DNA of 64,000 nucleotides from Artocarpus heterophyllus (Eukaryota; Streptophyta; Magnoliopsida; Rosales; Moraceae): NCBI GenBank assembly GCA_025403435.1, contig CM046332.1, positions 1,161,530 to 1,225,529 on the forward strand. Direction: 5' to 3'. Positions 1-11,945 of this stretch are shown here, piece after piece. The notes beneath the pieces are model-generated. The model was given only the letters and a program-made list of their open reading frames with translations. It did not search any database and had not been told where the DNA came from. How positions within the stretch are numbered: the stretch's first letter is position 1; every line of letters begins with the position of its first letter. Made by a program: the position numbers and the translations under genes.

Positions 1-49
1 CTCCCCAAGGGTCCCAACACAAACTCCAAACACCAAGCACCAAACCAAA

Positions 50-104
<55 letters not shown>

Positions 105-154
105 GATAGCCCCAAATACACAAGCCCCAAAAGCACAACCTCTGCATTTCGACC
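1..154 (+). promoter_or_regulatory. Proximal promoter / 5' UTR of the UPM1-type gene with (CT)n-(TA)n tract
   Basis: A CT dinucleotide run (about 54-87) passes directly into a TA run (about 87-104), followed by a C/A-rich stretch up to the ATG at 155. The TA run could serve as a TATA element with a short leader, or the whole tract could be transcribed 5' UTR, since CT-rich leaders are common in plants. The transcription start cannot be fixed from sequence. The window begins here, so the upstream promoter is not visible. Confidence 0.5.
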
Positions 155-796
155 ATGGCTGTTGTCAACAGACTTCAATTCCAATCTCTCTCCTCACCCC
201 AATTCAGAATCGGCTCCTACTTAAACCCAAAACCCATTTGCTCTTTACCCCTCCAATCTTCTTCTTCTTCGCCATTTACAGAGAAGCATTCCGTCGAGAG
301 GTACCAGAGAGACCATTGGGTTTACCAGAACCAACAACAACAACCACCCACTTCATCATCATCATCATCCGATTTCGACTCGGTTAGAGAAAACGACATT
401 GCGTTGCAGCTTCCGGAGCTGAAGAAGGTCCTTGGTGTGCTCAGAGAGAAGAGAGAGAGGAGGAGAGAGAGAGGAGTGTGTGGTGATGGTGAAGGGTGTG
501 GGCCCGGGAATGTGTTCTTGGTGGGGACCGGGCCAGGGGACCCGGAGCTTTTGACCATGAAGGCGGTGAGAGTGATTAAAAGCGCTGATTTGTTGTTGTA
601 TGATCGGTTGGTATCGAATGATGTATTGGATTTGGTTGGAGATGATGCTAAGCTTCTTTATGTTGGGAAAACTGCCGGATATCATAGCAGAACCCAGGTG
701 ATTTTTTTTTTTTTTTTTTTTGAGATTTGAGATCTGAGTTTGATTTCTAAGTGAATTTCTGAGAGCGGTTTGTTTGGCAACACCTAAGTTTCCATT

Positions 797-828
<32 letters not shown>

Positions 829-3051
829 TGATTGTGAAATGTTTATTAGTTTTTTTTTTTTTTTTTTTTTTAAGATTGTGTTTGAGGTCTCAGAGATGGG
901 TTTCTGGATGATTCTTAAATTTTCATTCTTCTTTTGGGTTTTCGGTTTTTGATTGTGAAATGTTTAATAGCTCTGCTTTTTTTATTTTTTATTTTTTCAA
1001 GACTGTATAACGTTTAAGTATTACAGAAATGGGTTTCTGGGTAACTCTTAAATTTTAATACTTTTGGGCGGTTTTTTGGTTTCTGATTGCAAAGTGTGAT
1101 TAGCTTGGTATCATAGCTTGTCAAATTTTTCTTTTTTTTTTTTTTCTTGGAGATTGTGTTTGATTTCTAATTGGATTTCTATTTTTGTTTATTGCATAAT
1201 GTTGACAATCAGATGGGATTAAGGTTCTCTTAATCTGTTGATTTGATTGCACATGCATTTTTGGCGGTTGAGAATGTGTTGAATTAGAAAAGTTTATTAA
1301 TTTTAATTTGGTTTTATCTGGTTTTTCAGGAGGAGATACATGAATTGCTATTGAGTTTTGCTGAAGCTGGGGCAACTGTTGTTAGACTTAAAGGAGGGGA
1401 TCCACTGGTAAGAAATGTCATGTCATGTCATTTGGATCATTCATTTAACATTTATTTAACTTAGTTATTTATTGTGATAATACAACGAATATATCTTTCT
1501 GTAACATCTAATTTTGTTTCATTAGGTGTTTGGGAGGGGTGGAGAGGAAATGGATTTTCTGCAACAACAAGGGATTCAAGTGAAAGTTATTCCAGGTATT
1601 TAGCTTTGGTAAATTATTATTCAATTTTCTATTATTTAGTTCAAACACTTATTTAGATGCCTTCATCATATGCATAATATATCTGCCATGGCTTTTCATG
1701 TTAAAAGTTTTGAATTTGGAGGGAGCATTTTAATTTTCGTGCATTAGAAAGGAGTGCCACACATTTGGAATGGGGATGAGTTGGCAATGAAAAGAAACTA
1801 ATAACAAATTGGATTTCCATGGAATATTAGATATTTCCTATATTTCTTTGCAAACGAATAAGCGAGCAGGTCGCTACCGTAGGTGTGAGGGTGTTAGAAC
1901 TCTTTTCTCTGCCCCAGTTGGGTTGCAATTGACCTTTTATTTTTATTTTTTTTTTCACTTTTTTAAGTTTTAAAAAAGCTACCTCTTTGTACTTTGATCT
2001 GAGATAAAACACATTACGTGATTCTAATGCACCTTGTTTCGCAGGTATCACTGCTGCTTCAGGAATAGCAGCAGAGTTGGGAATTCCATTGACTCACAGA
2101 GGTGTGGCAAACAGTGTCAGATTCCTCACTGGACACTCGAGGAAAGGGGGAACTGATCCTCTATTTGTAGCAGAGAATGCAGCTGACACCGATACTACCT
2201 TGGTGGTTTATATGGGTTTGTCGACTCTTCCTTCTCTTGCATCAAAGTTGATGCATCACGGTCTTCCATCAAATATGCCGGCTGTTGCAGTAGAACGAGG
2301 GACCACCCCTCAGCAGCGCATGGTAAGCACAGTCCTTTTCTAAGTAGAGTGTTTTTTTTTTTTCTTAATTAAGAAATAGTTCTTTTGAGATAAGAAGATT
2401 TACAAAAGGATAAGTAATGCACAAACGAAAACAAAGAAAAATTACAAAAACTTCTTGAGGCACATACTTGTGCTCCTTATGTATAGAATTCCACAAAGCT
2501 ACAAAATATTGAATATTTTGAGTATTGTGGTTGAAGCTGTACTTAAAAAACTTTGAATTTTAATATAATTTGTTTGATGGTTTGAATTAAAGTCAATTAA
2601 TATGTGGCTCAAGGAGAAAAATTATCATGTTAGCATCATTTTCCCATTTTGTTGACTGTCGTACTTAGATATGTTGTACCACTATCTTAAAAAATAAATT
2701 GATAAACAACAATGACATGCTTTTGTAAGGTGCGATATCATTTGCATATTTGAATTTGGCCAAACCACTTAAATTGGTGGAAGCTTCTCTTATAACTTGA
2801 ACTACTTGTACTTTTTTCCCTTATTTCCATATGCAAATCAAAGCTTGTTTCAGGCTCTAACATTTGGTAGCAATATTGTTTTGGGGTAAAAAATGCAGGT
2901 TTTTGCGGAATTGAAGAATCTTGCTAGTGAGATAGCATCGGTAGAGTTGGTTTCCCCTACATTGATCATTATAGGGAAAGTGGTTGCACTTTCGCCATTT
3001 TGGCCACATCCTGTAAAAAAGGAATCGTCTTGCTTGGCAGAGGTAAAATAG
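155..3051 (+). CDS. UPM1: Uroporphyrinogen-III C-methyltransferase (SUMT), plastid sirohaem synthesis
   Basis: Five exons join in frame with GT-AG introns: 155-697, 1330-1407, 1526-1595, 2045-2322 and 2899-3051, giving 373 codons plus stop, close to the usual plant length. Residues 1 to about 115 are Ser-rich and non-conserved, as expected of a plastid transit peptide. The methyltransferase domain starts near residue 116 with the SAM-binding VGTGPGDPELLT motif (123-134). VVRLKGGDP then spans exon 2 and runs into VFGRGGEE in exon 3, the second SUMT signature. Exon 4 carries GITAASGIAAELG and LVVYMG; the C-terminus has SPTLIIIGKVVAL. Family knowledge: the enzyme adds two SAM-derived methyls to uroporphyrinogen III to give precorrin-2, the first step to sirohaem, the cofactor of nitrite and sulfite reductases. 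ATG 155 is the first in frame. Introns 1 and 3 are T-rich, with poly-T tracts that are probably length-variable. Confidence 0.95.
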
Positions 3052-3689
3052 AAATGTCCATGTGTATGAGGAGGCTTCATAGCATCTTGCCATAAGAAGG
3101 GCTGTTTTGACTATTAAGCCCCAAAACTTCTGGCCCACGATGAATACATTCTTTGGTGGAGGATCGTAGAGGTGCAGTAGCTGTTGCTGCTTAAATAATT
3201 TTTTGAAGATTTGTTGAAACAAATTCTTTTCCAAGTTAGAAAATTGCATGCTAGAGTCGTTTCGGGATTAACCGAGTGACCGAGGTTCGTTTGTACTAAT
3301 CGAGTTTGTTGCCAGAGAAGAATAAGTATTTGGTGCTCTGGAATCCGGATCGAGAATTATACTCTAATAGGCGTACTTTAGTTGAGTCAAATTTCTTTGC
3401 AGTTCACCATCTGATTTTGTCCGTTATTACAATCTATGCACCATTCGGTGTATATGAATAACTGCTGAAAGTGTTGTGTATTTCAATGTCCTTGATTTTG
3501 AAATGTCATTCTTCTTCCTCTAACTACCTATTTTAAGACGCATATTTTCTTTAATTTGGTGAGCTAGAAAGGGGAAACTAATCTATATGAGAGTAAACGC
3601 GTTACATGATTGTAATTAGTAATATATTGTTTTGCTGCTACTCCCAAAATAGCAGGGACAACTACAACCAGGAGGCTTCAGGTTCATAC
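3052..3689 (+). other. 3' UTR and downstream flank of the UPM1 gene
   Basis: No coding sequence is supported after the stop at 3049-3051. The 3' UTR probably lies in the first 300-450 bases; no single polyadenylation signal stands out. Part of the segment (about 3170-3430) has a diverged second copy at about 5230-5490, listed separately. Confidence 0.5.
3170..3430 (+). repeat. Direct repeat U, copy 1 (3' flank of the UPM1 gene)
   Basis: Short blocks align in the same order with 5230-5490: TGCTGCT followed by an A/T-rich stretch, AATTTTTTG, TTTCGGGAT against TTTCAGGAT, a GTACTAATCGAGTTT-like block, and TTTCTTTGCAGTTCACCAT against TTTCTTTCTGCAGTTCATCA. Identity looks like roughly 65-75% by eye. 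Inference: an old local duplication. Confidence 0.5.
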
Positions 3690-3850
3690 ATTAGCATGGT
3701 GGATAGGTTTAGGCGAGGAGGATCACAAGAGCCAAGACTGGCCTCGGTTTGGCACTCAGCTCCAAGCAGAGTTTGGTCCGCATCGTACGCAAAGCCGCGT
3801 AGGAGCATAGAGACGCTCACACATGTGGAGACATGCAGGAGAGGCACTGC
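3690..3850 (+). repeat. Direct repeat R, copy 1 (GC-rich, left of copia relic)
   Basis: A GC-rich block of about 150 bp that recurs at 5010-5158 at roughly 70-75% identity by eye. Shared stretches include AAGACTGGCCT, GCACTCAGCTCCA, GGAGCAT, GACATGCA. The two copies flank a copia gag/protease relic. They lack obvious TG...CA ends, so I do not call them LTRs. Origin unknown. Confidence 0.55.
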
Positions 3851-3869
3851 TCACTCAAGGGATATCCAA

Positions 3870-4880
3870 AGGGGGAAACTACTCTATGTGGTGCCCCCAA
3901 ATCACCAACCTGATGCTTGGCGCCGGTCTCATGGGATTTTTGGATGGAACCCGTCCCTGTCCACCCGAAACAACAATCTCTAATGCCTCTACAACACCTG
4001 TCGAAAACCCAGATTACAAGCTCTGGGAACGTCAGGAATGTCTGGCGCTTCTTGCTATCTAAACGGTTGTATCAGGACCAGCCGCTCTCTTGATTCATGC
4101 TATAACACTGCTGAAGAGGCTTGGAATAAGCTCAAAATGACTTATGCAAATAATTCAAAATACAAACATGACTGGCTTAACTGATGCACTGGCTAGAGTG
4201 AGTCAAGAAGACAAAATGATCTCTGAATATATGCAGCAAGGGACCTATCATTGAAGACCTTTCCACGATCGGCATGAATCAACAAATGGTGAAATAGTTT
4301 TTCATGCACTCGAACAGACTCGCCTCAGATTTCAAGGAATTAAAGGCCGCCATTAGAGCTCGAGACTCACCCATCTCCGTTAAAGAATTATGGGAAAAGC
4401 TCCTTAATCAAGAAGCCAGTTTGAAATGTAATGACACAACCAAACACATTGCACCTGCAACTACTCGGTACAATCAAAAGCAGCCTAATAAGAAAGGAAA
4501 AAGTGGAAACTAGGCGGCCACAACTCCTCCGGCCAATCTATGAATCAAGGCAATTCTGGCTTCTCGCAAACGAAACAATAATTCTCAGAATTATCATAGC
4601 CAGAACAACTTCCATTGTCAGCAAATCAATCCTGGAAACTTCAATCAGTCCTGGCATCCTTGTTTCAATGGAGGACAACCATGTGTAGTCTGTCAACTCT
4701 ATGATAAAATCGGTCAGTGTGTTGCTCAAGACCGACTCTGTCAACTTTAAAGTTAACTGGCCTGAAGCCAATTTCATCTCACATGATAATTCAGGGAAAG
4801 CTGCCAATTGGCTAGTCGACTCCGAAGCTTCTCATCACATCACTTCAAATCTTCAAAAACCTTAAGATCATTCTCAATAC
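3870..4880 (+). pseudogene. Relic of Ty1-copia gag and protease
   Basis: Frames 3823-4062 and 4304-4513 read as diverged copia gag: an NYSMWCPQ...GLMGFLDGT...NPDYKLWERQ block (N-terminal gag), an SEYMQQ-type segment near 4230, then a KELWEKLLNQEASL block. Near 4810 a frame reads NWLVDSEASHHITSNL, matching the copia aspartic protease motif DSGASHH but with Gly replaced by Glu. Frames are broken repeatedly and integrase, RT and RNase H are absent. This is an old truncated copy, not a host gene. Confidence 0.7.
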
Positions 4881-5009
4881 AGTGTAATGAAGACATAATG
4901 GTCGGCGACGGTAAAAAAATTCCTCACTCGTATCAGATCTACCACACTCAATTCTAATTCTTCCATTTTTCAGTTAAACGATGGATTGATTAGGCTTAAG
5001 AGCCATACA

Positions 5010-5158
5010 TTAAGGCTTAGGTGAGAATCATTAGAGCTAAGACTGGCCTAGTTTTTGCACTCAGCTCCAGGTATAGTTTCATCTGCATCGTGCGCAGTAG
5101 CAACGGAGGAGCATTGAGATGCTCACATCTGGGGACATGCAAGAGAGAAGTTACTAGG
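5010..5158 (+). repeat. Direct repeat R, copy 2 (right of copia relic)
   Basis: Second copy of the GC-rich block at 3690-3850, same orientation, with scattered substitutions and small indels. A 74-codon frame over it is not conserved in copy 1 and is not supported as a gene. Confidence 0.55.
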
Positions 5159-5229
5159 CCCTTGCAGCTATCTGGGACTCATATCCGGGAGAGTCCATGG
5201 TGCACTACTGCCAGCGTTTCAAAGACACG

Positions 5230-5490
5230 ACGATGCTGCTACTAAGTCAATTTTTTGGAGAATAATTGAAATAGATTCTTGTTCATGTAAAGCTTATGCA
5301 CATTCATTTCAGGATCAACAGTGGCTAGAGCCTCTTTGTATTAGTCAAGTTTTGTTAATGAGAGTAATCAATATTTAGCTCTTTTCTCATCCTTCTATGA
5401 TAGTAGACTCAAAAGCTTGGAATTAGGCTTACTACTAAGTTAGAATTTCTTTCTGCAGTTCATCATATGATTTATTTCTTGTTAAGTTAG
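5230..5490 (+). repeat. Direct repeat U, copy 2
   Basis: Diverged copy of 3170-3430 in the same orientation. Together with copies of R it brackets the copia relic. Confidence 0.5.
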
Positions 5491-6726
5491 AAATACTACT
5501 ACGTCATTTAACCCTTTTTTCGGTTCTGATAATTGGTCAGGTATGTTGTAAAACAAGTAAACAACCGCCCATTTATCATTAAATTTCGTGTTTAAATTAT
5601 TTGAAATGTAAACCTATTATTATCCTTGCATGGTTTATGTATGTATTTGGCCACACTCTACTTTTGATAGAACAATGGAAGTTGCAAACTGAATGGTGCT
5701 TCTGAATTCTAACGTGTTTTTTTTTTTTTTTTTTAATGCGCATATACTTGCTTTTAATTGGTTGAGACTTGAAAACCATTTAACTCCATTATTTGTGCTT
5801 TGGATTTTTTTTTTTTTCCTGGGGTGAAAGACTTGACACAGCATCCAACAAATGGCCTGAAGTGAACAAAACTCTTTTCAATTCTTGAATCCAATCCGCA
5901 CTGAAAAATCGACATTTGGTTAATAAATCAAAATTAAAAAAAGGGTACTGCTATTTTGAAGGATTAAGTGATCGAATAATAAAAAAAGTAAAAATTTGTT
6001 ATTAATAGTACTCAATTCTAGACCGTTAAACTGTTAGAACACACACACATATCTTAACGTAAACGAATAGCAAAAGCTTGTTGAAGATCTGACAAATTAT
6101 GCAGTACTAATGATTCTTATATATATTTTTTTCAATTTCTCACAGCTGCCGTGATAAAATTTAGGAAATGTGGAATTCTCTAAACGCAAGGATTTAGAAC
6201 ACAAATCAAGTGAATGTACAATAACTAAAAGACCAGAAGAGAGATAACTTGTAACTTGACAGATTATATGCATCATACAAAAACTATATACTTACACGTA
6301 TACGCTTACATATATGTTCTATAATACATATAGAGGTAGACGGAGAGAACAATAAAAATTAAAAATTAAAAAATAAAAAATAAAAAAAACCCTGTAATAC
6401 CGTATAATAATTCTTATTCATCTTATATAAAGAATTAAAGAATGAAATGTATCATCTACTTTACTGTCCTTCATGGTGTTCCAATCTTGCCTGACAAGAA
6501 ATAATTCACGTATGCAAAGTGAGAACTTCCGGAAAAAGGGTGTCCAGAACTGGCCATGAAAAAATTGGACACAAAAAATCATCGTCGCCCTGAAGAAGTA
6601 TTCCACTCATCTTTGACAGGGGCTCCGATCCAATAGAATTCACCAAAATGTGGTTTAGATTCTCCGCAATGCATTCCTTGTTGCAGATCAAGTAGTATCA
6701 TTGTTAGAAAACTTTTAGGAAGAAAC
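5491..6726. other. Convergent intergenic spacer between the UPM1 and O-fucosyltransferase genes
   Basis: AT-rich with poly-T/poly-A tracts near 5718, 5805 and 6360 and a short CA run near 6042. The two genes converge here. The right part (about 6420-6726) is probably the 3' UTR of the minus-strand O-fucosyltransferase gene. Short frames here match nothing I recognise. Confidence 0.5.
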
Positions 6727-9700
6727 TCAAGAGCGCGAATGAGCGTGGGAATCATTGCACATGCACTCAGGGACGGGGTACTTTGTGACGTCCCTCCCGG
6801 TTTTGCTTCTTCTGAGTTCAGGCTGTCCTAAGGACTCGCGGTGCAAAAACTTTATGACCCTGTTGAACTCTGCTTCTGGGAGAGAAGAGTTGAGAAAATG
6901 AGGAAGCATCTGTCTTTTGTTTGGAGTTATGTACTTCTTGTGGCCCGCATAGGCTCTGTGACCCTGCAAATAATTAAAATCTCACTTGTTAAGCAAGAAA
7001 ACAAGCATACACCTATTAGCGGACAAGATTTATAGATCTCGCTAGCTATTAGAGTTAATTTTTTCTTTTCCTTAATTTTCAAAAGAATTTTACTTGGCCT
7101 ACATTTTACTAAGGAAACAAATGGTTAATAAGAACTAAGTTATAGAATAAAAATAAAAACTAATAAAAAAAATGTTGATGGTGGCTGTACCTGGATAGCA
7201 TGGCCCATATTTCCGCCATGAGAAGGCATGAATACATCGCTATTCTCTGACACAATATAGTCAATGGCAGCCATGACTGAAGCTCGATTAGCAAATGGCT
7301 CTAGCTCCCCAGGCAAAGCAAGATATTCCTTGTTGTAGAAGTATGGAAATTCGCGTGTTAACGGTAGCAAAGCCTCATTGCCACCTAGTGGTTGCCCACC
7401 AGCCCAATATATTCTTGCATTTCTTGGAGCTCCGAGAGCTTTAAGCAGCCTAAAACACATGACAAGAAAAACACATTAAACACAAGGACTTGGTCTAAAG
7501 AAGACATTTTTAGTACTAATTTATGATTAAAAAAAATTAGTTAGTAGTCAAATGTGAATCCTTACCTAGTTACTTCCAAGGCATTCAAAGGGCAAAGACC
7601 TGCGAGCTTTCTGTCATGGTAAGTCATGTTAGATCTTGCGGTTAGGAGTTCAGGTCGCTGTTTCCTCTCGTTGTTCACAATCTCATCGAATTCGTGGCTT
7701 AAACCGGGAAGACATCCGGTTCTCACCCACACATCCTTCTCCATTCGGAGGTGAAGGGCAAGGTAAGGTCCTTTGCTGCGCATCCTCTCGGCTAACTTGT
7801 TACCGAGTTCCAATATTGGCGGGGCAAACCTCAATGCATGAAACGCAACCTAAAATCAAACAAACAAGATCATATGGACTGGAAATGTGATTGTCGTTAA
7901 TTTATAATGGTGACAAAACAAGGGTCAAATTTTTGTATGCGTCTAGCTATACCTTGCAACGAAGCTTTTGAAGATCAGGAGGAAGATCCTTAGAGAGTTT
8001 TGAATCAAGACTCCGTAAAAGTAAAACTCCTTCTCTGTTAATCTGCAAAAACGAATGCGAGTTAGCATCTTCTACACCATCTCTGCGCCAAATCAGTAAT
8101 GACAAAAACAAGTAAAGAGAAAATTAAAAATGGGAGCAAAATAAATAACTAAAACAAACTAGCTCTCAACCACACAGATGAAAATAAACAAGATCACAAA
8201 GGCCCCACCAAAATAGCTTCAAAACTCTAATAATCAAATAACAAGGTGTGGGACATTGATGCCTAACACAAACCAACAGCAGCAGCAGAAGGAAACATGT
8301 CCTTATCCACTGCTTCAAGCACAACGATGATTTAAGCATGCCAGAATCAATCGAGAAAAGAAAAAATTACACGGTTGATTCGAAGAGATTGAAGAAGCAG
8401 TCTTTCCTACCCGTTTCAGATAGCGCGACCGAATCGAATTGGGGGAGGCGTGAAGTGGTGTCAGCTTCTCTTCCACAGGCCGTGTCATGATATGTGTGGA
8501 CGGCAGCGATGAGACCACACGCACGTCGTTTGCAAGAACTCTCTTGAAGTGGTCCAAATCAAATATATCAGAGAATTCACTGTACACAACAGAACCAAAA
8601 AGAGAAAACAGATATTAGGCACCAAAATGTACATTTTAAAATGTAATACATGACAAGGAATCTGAACTATAGATGATTCCAATGAGAGAAATCGGAGTAA
8701 ACTATCAGCATTATTAGGGGAAAGCATCAAGTTTTTAAGAAAGTGAAATCATAACGAAACCAGAAAACTAAATATGAAAATAATTAAAGTGTACCACTGA
8801 AAGAAACCAGAGTAAAGGCCATAAATTAAGGAAATAAAACACAGAAAATATAATTAAGGACCAAAAATTAACAAGCAAAAAAAAATGACCCAGAAAACTA
8901 AAATAGAAATTTCCTTAAAAACTCGATGACAAAAACAAAACACAGAAAACACATTCTAGGGACGCAAAAATGTGACAAAATATAAATCTATCATAACAAG
9001 CATCAATTTTTAAGAAACAAAGCTAAACACAAACAACCCAAAAAACTAAAATAGAAAGTAGTGCCCTTTTATGTCAAAAGCAAATCACAATCAAACCCAG
9101 CACAAACAGAACACAAAAACACACAGACCAAAAAACTGAAAAATCAAGGAAGCAATACATCAAAAGTAACAACAATAAAAATAAATAAAAATAAATAAAA
9201 AACACAACCAACCCAGAAAAGAAAAGGAAAAACTAAACTAGAAATTACCAATTTTTTGTTTCTTTCTTTTTGTTGTCTTTTTTCTCCACAAAACTCACCT
9301 CTCATCTCCCCAAATGACGTTGACTTGCAAAACGGGAACCACAAGAGCTGCCCCAAGAATCCTCGCAATGATAACAGCATCAACAATCTGGTTCCTCTGC
9401 TGGTTCATCCCACCGGAAACGACAACCATCAAGTATTTCCTCCTGTCCTTCACAATCCCTTCACTTCCCTTTCTATACTCCTTACTGAACCCCAAACACG
9501 GCTTATATCCCAACCCATTTGGCTGCTTCCAAAACTCACTCTTTTCCTCATCATTATCGTCGTTTTCTATCAACTTTGCGGCCAAAGCCCTGCTGTTTCT
9601 CTGCTCATTTCCCTCTTCACTCGAAACGACAGCCAAAAGCTTGTTATTTTTGGAGAACCCGTCTGAGATTAGACCCAAATGGTCTTGTTCATGTTGCTGG

Positions 9701-9966
9701 GGAGTTGTGAGAGGACATGGAGATAAAGTTTCGAGATTTAAGCCAAGTTTGACCATGCCCAGAAGACAGAAAATGAAAATGGTCAAGAACCAGAATCTTG
9801 GGGTCTTGATTAAGCTTGAAAATAACTTGAAGTTTATCTTTGAAAAAGAAAATGAAGATGAAGATTTCTTGGTGGGAGAGACGAGGAGAGATTGGAGAGA
9901 AGAGGAAGATAAGGAGTTTATGATCTGCGAAGGGACTGAGATGTAAGAAAGCTTCTTCTTCGCCAT
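6727..9966 (-). CDS. O-fucosyltransferase family protein (PF10250, GT106-like), type II membrane protein
   Basis: Six exons on the minus strand join in frame: 9966-9299, 8579-8411, 8042-7953, 7849-7566, 7449-7191 and 6963-6727, 1707 nt, 568 aa. I chose ATG 9966 because it gives a short cytosolic tail before one hydrophobic segment (about 57-75, FWFLTIFIFCLLGMVKLGL), a Golgi-type signal anchor; an upstream in-frame ATG at 10053 would add 29 basic residues. Luminal domain: GGMNQQRNQIVDA (185-197), the nucleotide-sugar-site motif, then VNVIWGDE joined to SEFSDIFDLDHF across intron 1. Exon 4 has LHLRMEKDVW and exon 5 MPSHGGNMGHA, both typical of the family. Family members are Golgi O-fucosyl- or rhamnogalacturonan-I rhamnosyltransferases (GT106); the substrate here cannot be decided from sequence. 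Confidence 0.92.
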
Positions 9967-10243
9967 TTTTGCCCAAAAAAAGAAGCCAAAACAAGAAAGA
10001 AATGAAAAGACTTTTTTTTTCCTTTTAAACTTCTTTGTTCTCCTAATGTTCAAGAGAAAAGAAGAAAGAACCCTGTTTTTGAGTTTGCGTATCTGTCTTT
10101 ATGAGAAAAAAGGAGGATTTTTTGGCGAGCTTTTTAGAGAGAGAAAGAAGGAAGACGGAAGAGAGAGAGTTGCCAGTGGAGAGAAGAAAGAAAAACAGGC
10201 GGCGGGAACGCGAAGTTCTGATCGCTGTTGTACGCGTTTGTAT

Positions 10244-10251
10244 TATTTATA
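10244..10251 (-). promoter_or_regulatory. TATA box of the O-fucosyltransferase gene
   Basis: The minus strand reads TATAAATA here, in a GC-richer surround (ACGCG, GGCGGGAACGCG on plus). A start about 30 bases downstream would give a 5' UTR of some 250 nt (10215 to 9967) that is strongly CT-rich on the sense strand. Position and leader composition fit a plant core promoter; not proven. Confidence 0.45.
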
Positions 10252-10259
10252 TGCCATGT

Positions 10260-11767
10260 ATTATTATTGACCAAAAGATAGAGAAAATTGTAAAGTTCTT
10301 TTTTATTGGTTGAAAATTTTTAGATTGTCTTGTCCATGTGGGGACTTTAAACTTTTAACATTAAAAAAAATAAAAAAATAATTATATTCTCGTTTTATTA
10401 TTGAAAAAACAAAAATCTTGATGTTCAAAAATAACATTGTCGTTTTATATGACAATAATGTAGCTCTACACATAATCGTGCCAAATTAAATCACACAGTA
10501 AATAAATTTAATGGTGTTTAAAAATATTAGTTATAATATATTATATTTAAAAATATTATAATATATTTTTTTAATATTATAACATATGAAAATTTTATAT
10601 TATAATAGTTAAAAATTTTAATTTTAACTCACGCTATTAAATACTATATTAACTGTGTATTTTTTTTATTGTTGAAAAATTATAAATATGTAGTTCGGAT
10701 GTTAAAAATAACATTCTTGTTTGACACGGCAATTTATCTCTACACATAAAAATGCCACATTAAAATCAAATAAAACTGACCGAATATAATAAAACAGTCA
10801 AAAACATTTTTTATTAAAATAGTACTCTTTGTAAACGTACCTTTTTCACTGTGAAATTAAATTAAATAACTATTTTATAGTTGAGTAGACTTTGTCATCT
10901 TTTTTTTTTAATCATCTATCTCAACGGTTTTAACCCTATCCAAACCTTTCATATTGTTTTGGAGGATATAAATAAGATTGTTAATGACAATTAAGTCCTA
11001 AATCTGGTTGTTTCTTTTATGGAAGGCATTAGTTCTATGTTTAATTAATAAATAGATAATATGTAAGTTTTTTTTCTGCCGAATTCATCAATCAATTACT
11101 AATTATAGAGCATCTATCTACAAAATATTATTTCTGTTCTCATTATAAAATATGAATTATGTGGGGATAATGCATCCATTAATAAAACTTAATCTTCTTA
11201 AACTCTTTCCTTCCAAGATGATTCTTTATTTACTTTACACTTGCCTTGCTGCTAGAATTGTAATAAAAAAGAATTACTTTAGCAAAAAAATGAAAAAAAA
11301 AGTGTAGAAAGAATATAAACAATTTTGCAAAAAATTAATCCTTGCAACTTACATTGTTGCAGTTTTTTTATTAATTTTATGTTTCTTCTAGTTAATAAAT
11401 ATTAAGGAGATATCTCATAGCCGAAATTTTAAGTCAAACCCTTTGATATCTTCCTTAAAGGCAATATGATTTCTTTTCTTTTTTTTTTGGCTCTGAAAGG
11501 CAATTTGATTTTAATAAGAGAACTTGGCATTATTAATAGCCTCATGCAATATTACACACTATCTAGTTAGGCAAAACGGAAAGCCAATAAAAGAAGAACG
11601 TCCACTTTTTTCACAGCATCAATAATTGAAGCCCCCAAAAATTGGGGGAAGAAAACTCTCAAAAAAAAATTAGTAGGAATGACAAAAAATCATAGAAGGG
11701 TATTTTAGTAAAGAAGAATTCCAAAAAAAAAAAAAGACAAGGTGAGAGAAAGGAAGGGAATTATAGA
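10260..11767. other. AT-rich intergenic spacer with an internal direct repeat
   Basis: No supported gene. About 80 bp at 10420-10505 recurs diverged at 10697-10780 (shared CTCTACACATAA, AAAATAACATT, and GCCAAATTAAA against GCCACATTAAA); the stretch between is rich in ATATTATAATAT-type palindromes. This may be the remains of a small foldback transposon. The remainder is A/T homopolymer-rich. Confidence 0.35.
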
Positions 11768-11945
11768 GTGTTTAGCAGGTTGGTTCAAACTCCAGTCTGA
11801 ACCACTTTTTTGCTTATGACTAATGTAAAGCTCTCACATGTTCGGTAACAATAAAAAAATCACTACAATATAAAACTTTTACATATTAAAATAAAAATAA
11901 TTATAACCAATAGTTTTAACCGTTTTTTTAAATATCATATTATTG
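11768..11945 (+). mobile_element. MITE-like family B, copy 1
   Basis: Starts GTGTTTAGC...GGTTCAAACTCC and holds the family core TGTAAAGCTCTCACATG, followed by ACAATATAAAACTTTTACAT and a terminal ...AACCGTTTTTTTAAA. Other members lie at 15510, 19715, 21215, 37712, 37978, 39575 (inverted), 40535 and 40975. No coding capacity. Confidence 0.5.

Noticed and set aside
3690..5158. Reading the R repeats as LTRs of the copia relic
   Set aside because: No TG...CA ends, no PBS after copy 1, and gag starts almost at once after it without a leader. Left as an unknown direct repeat.
9314..9946. 210-codon plus-strand frame antisense to the O-fucosyltransferase first exon
   Set aside because: No domain; the minus-strand frame has the membrane anchor and family motifs and splices in phase to five more exons. 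The plus frame is a shadow.
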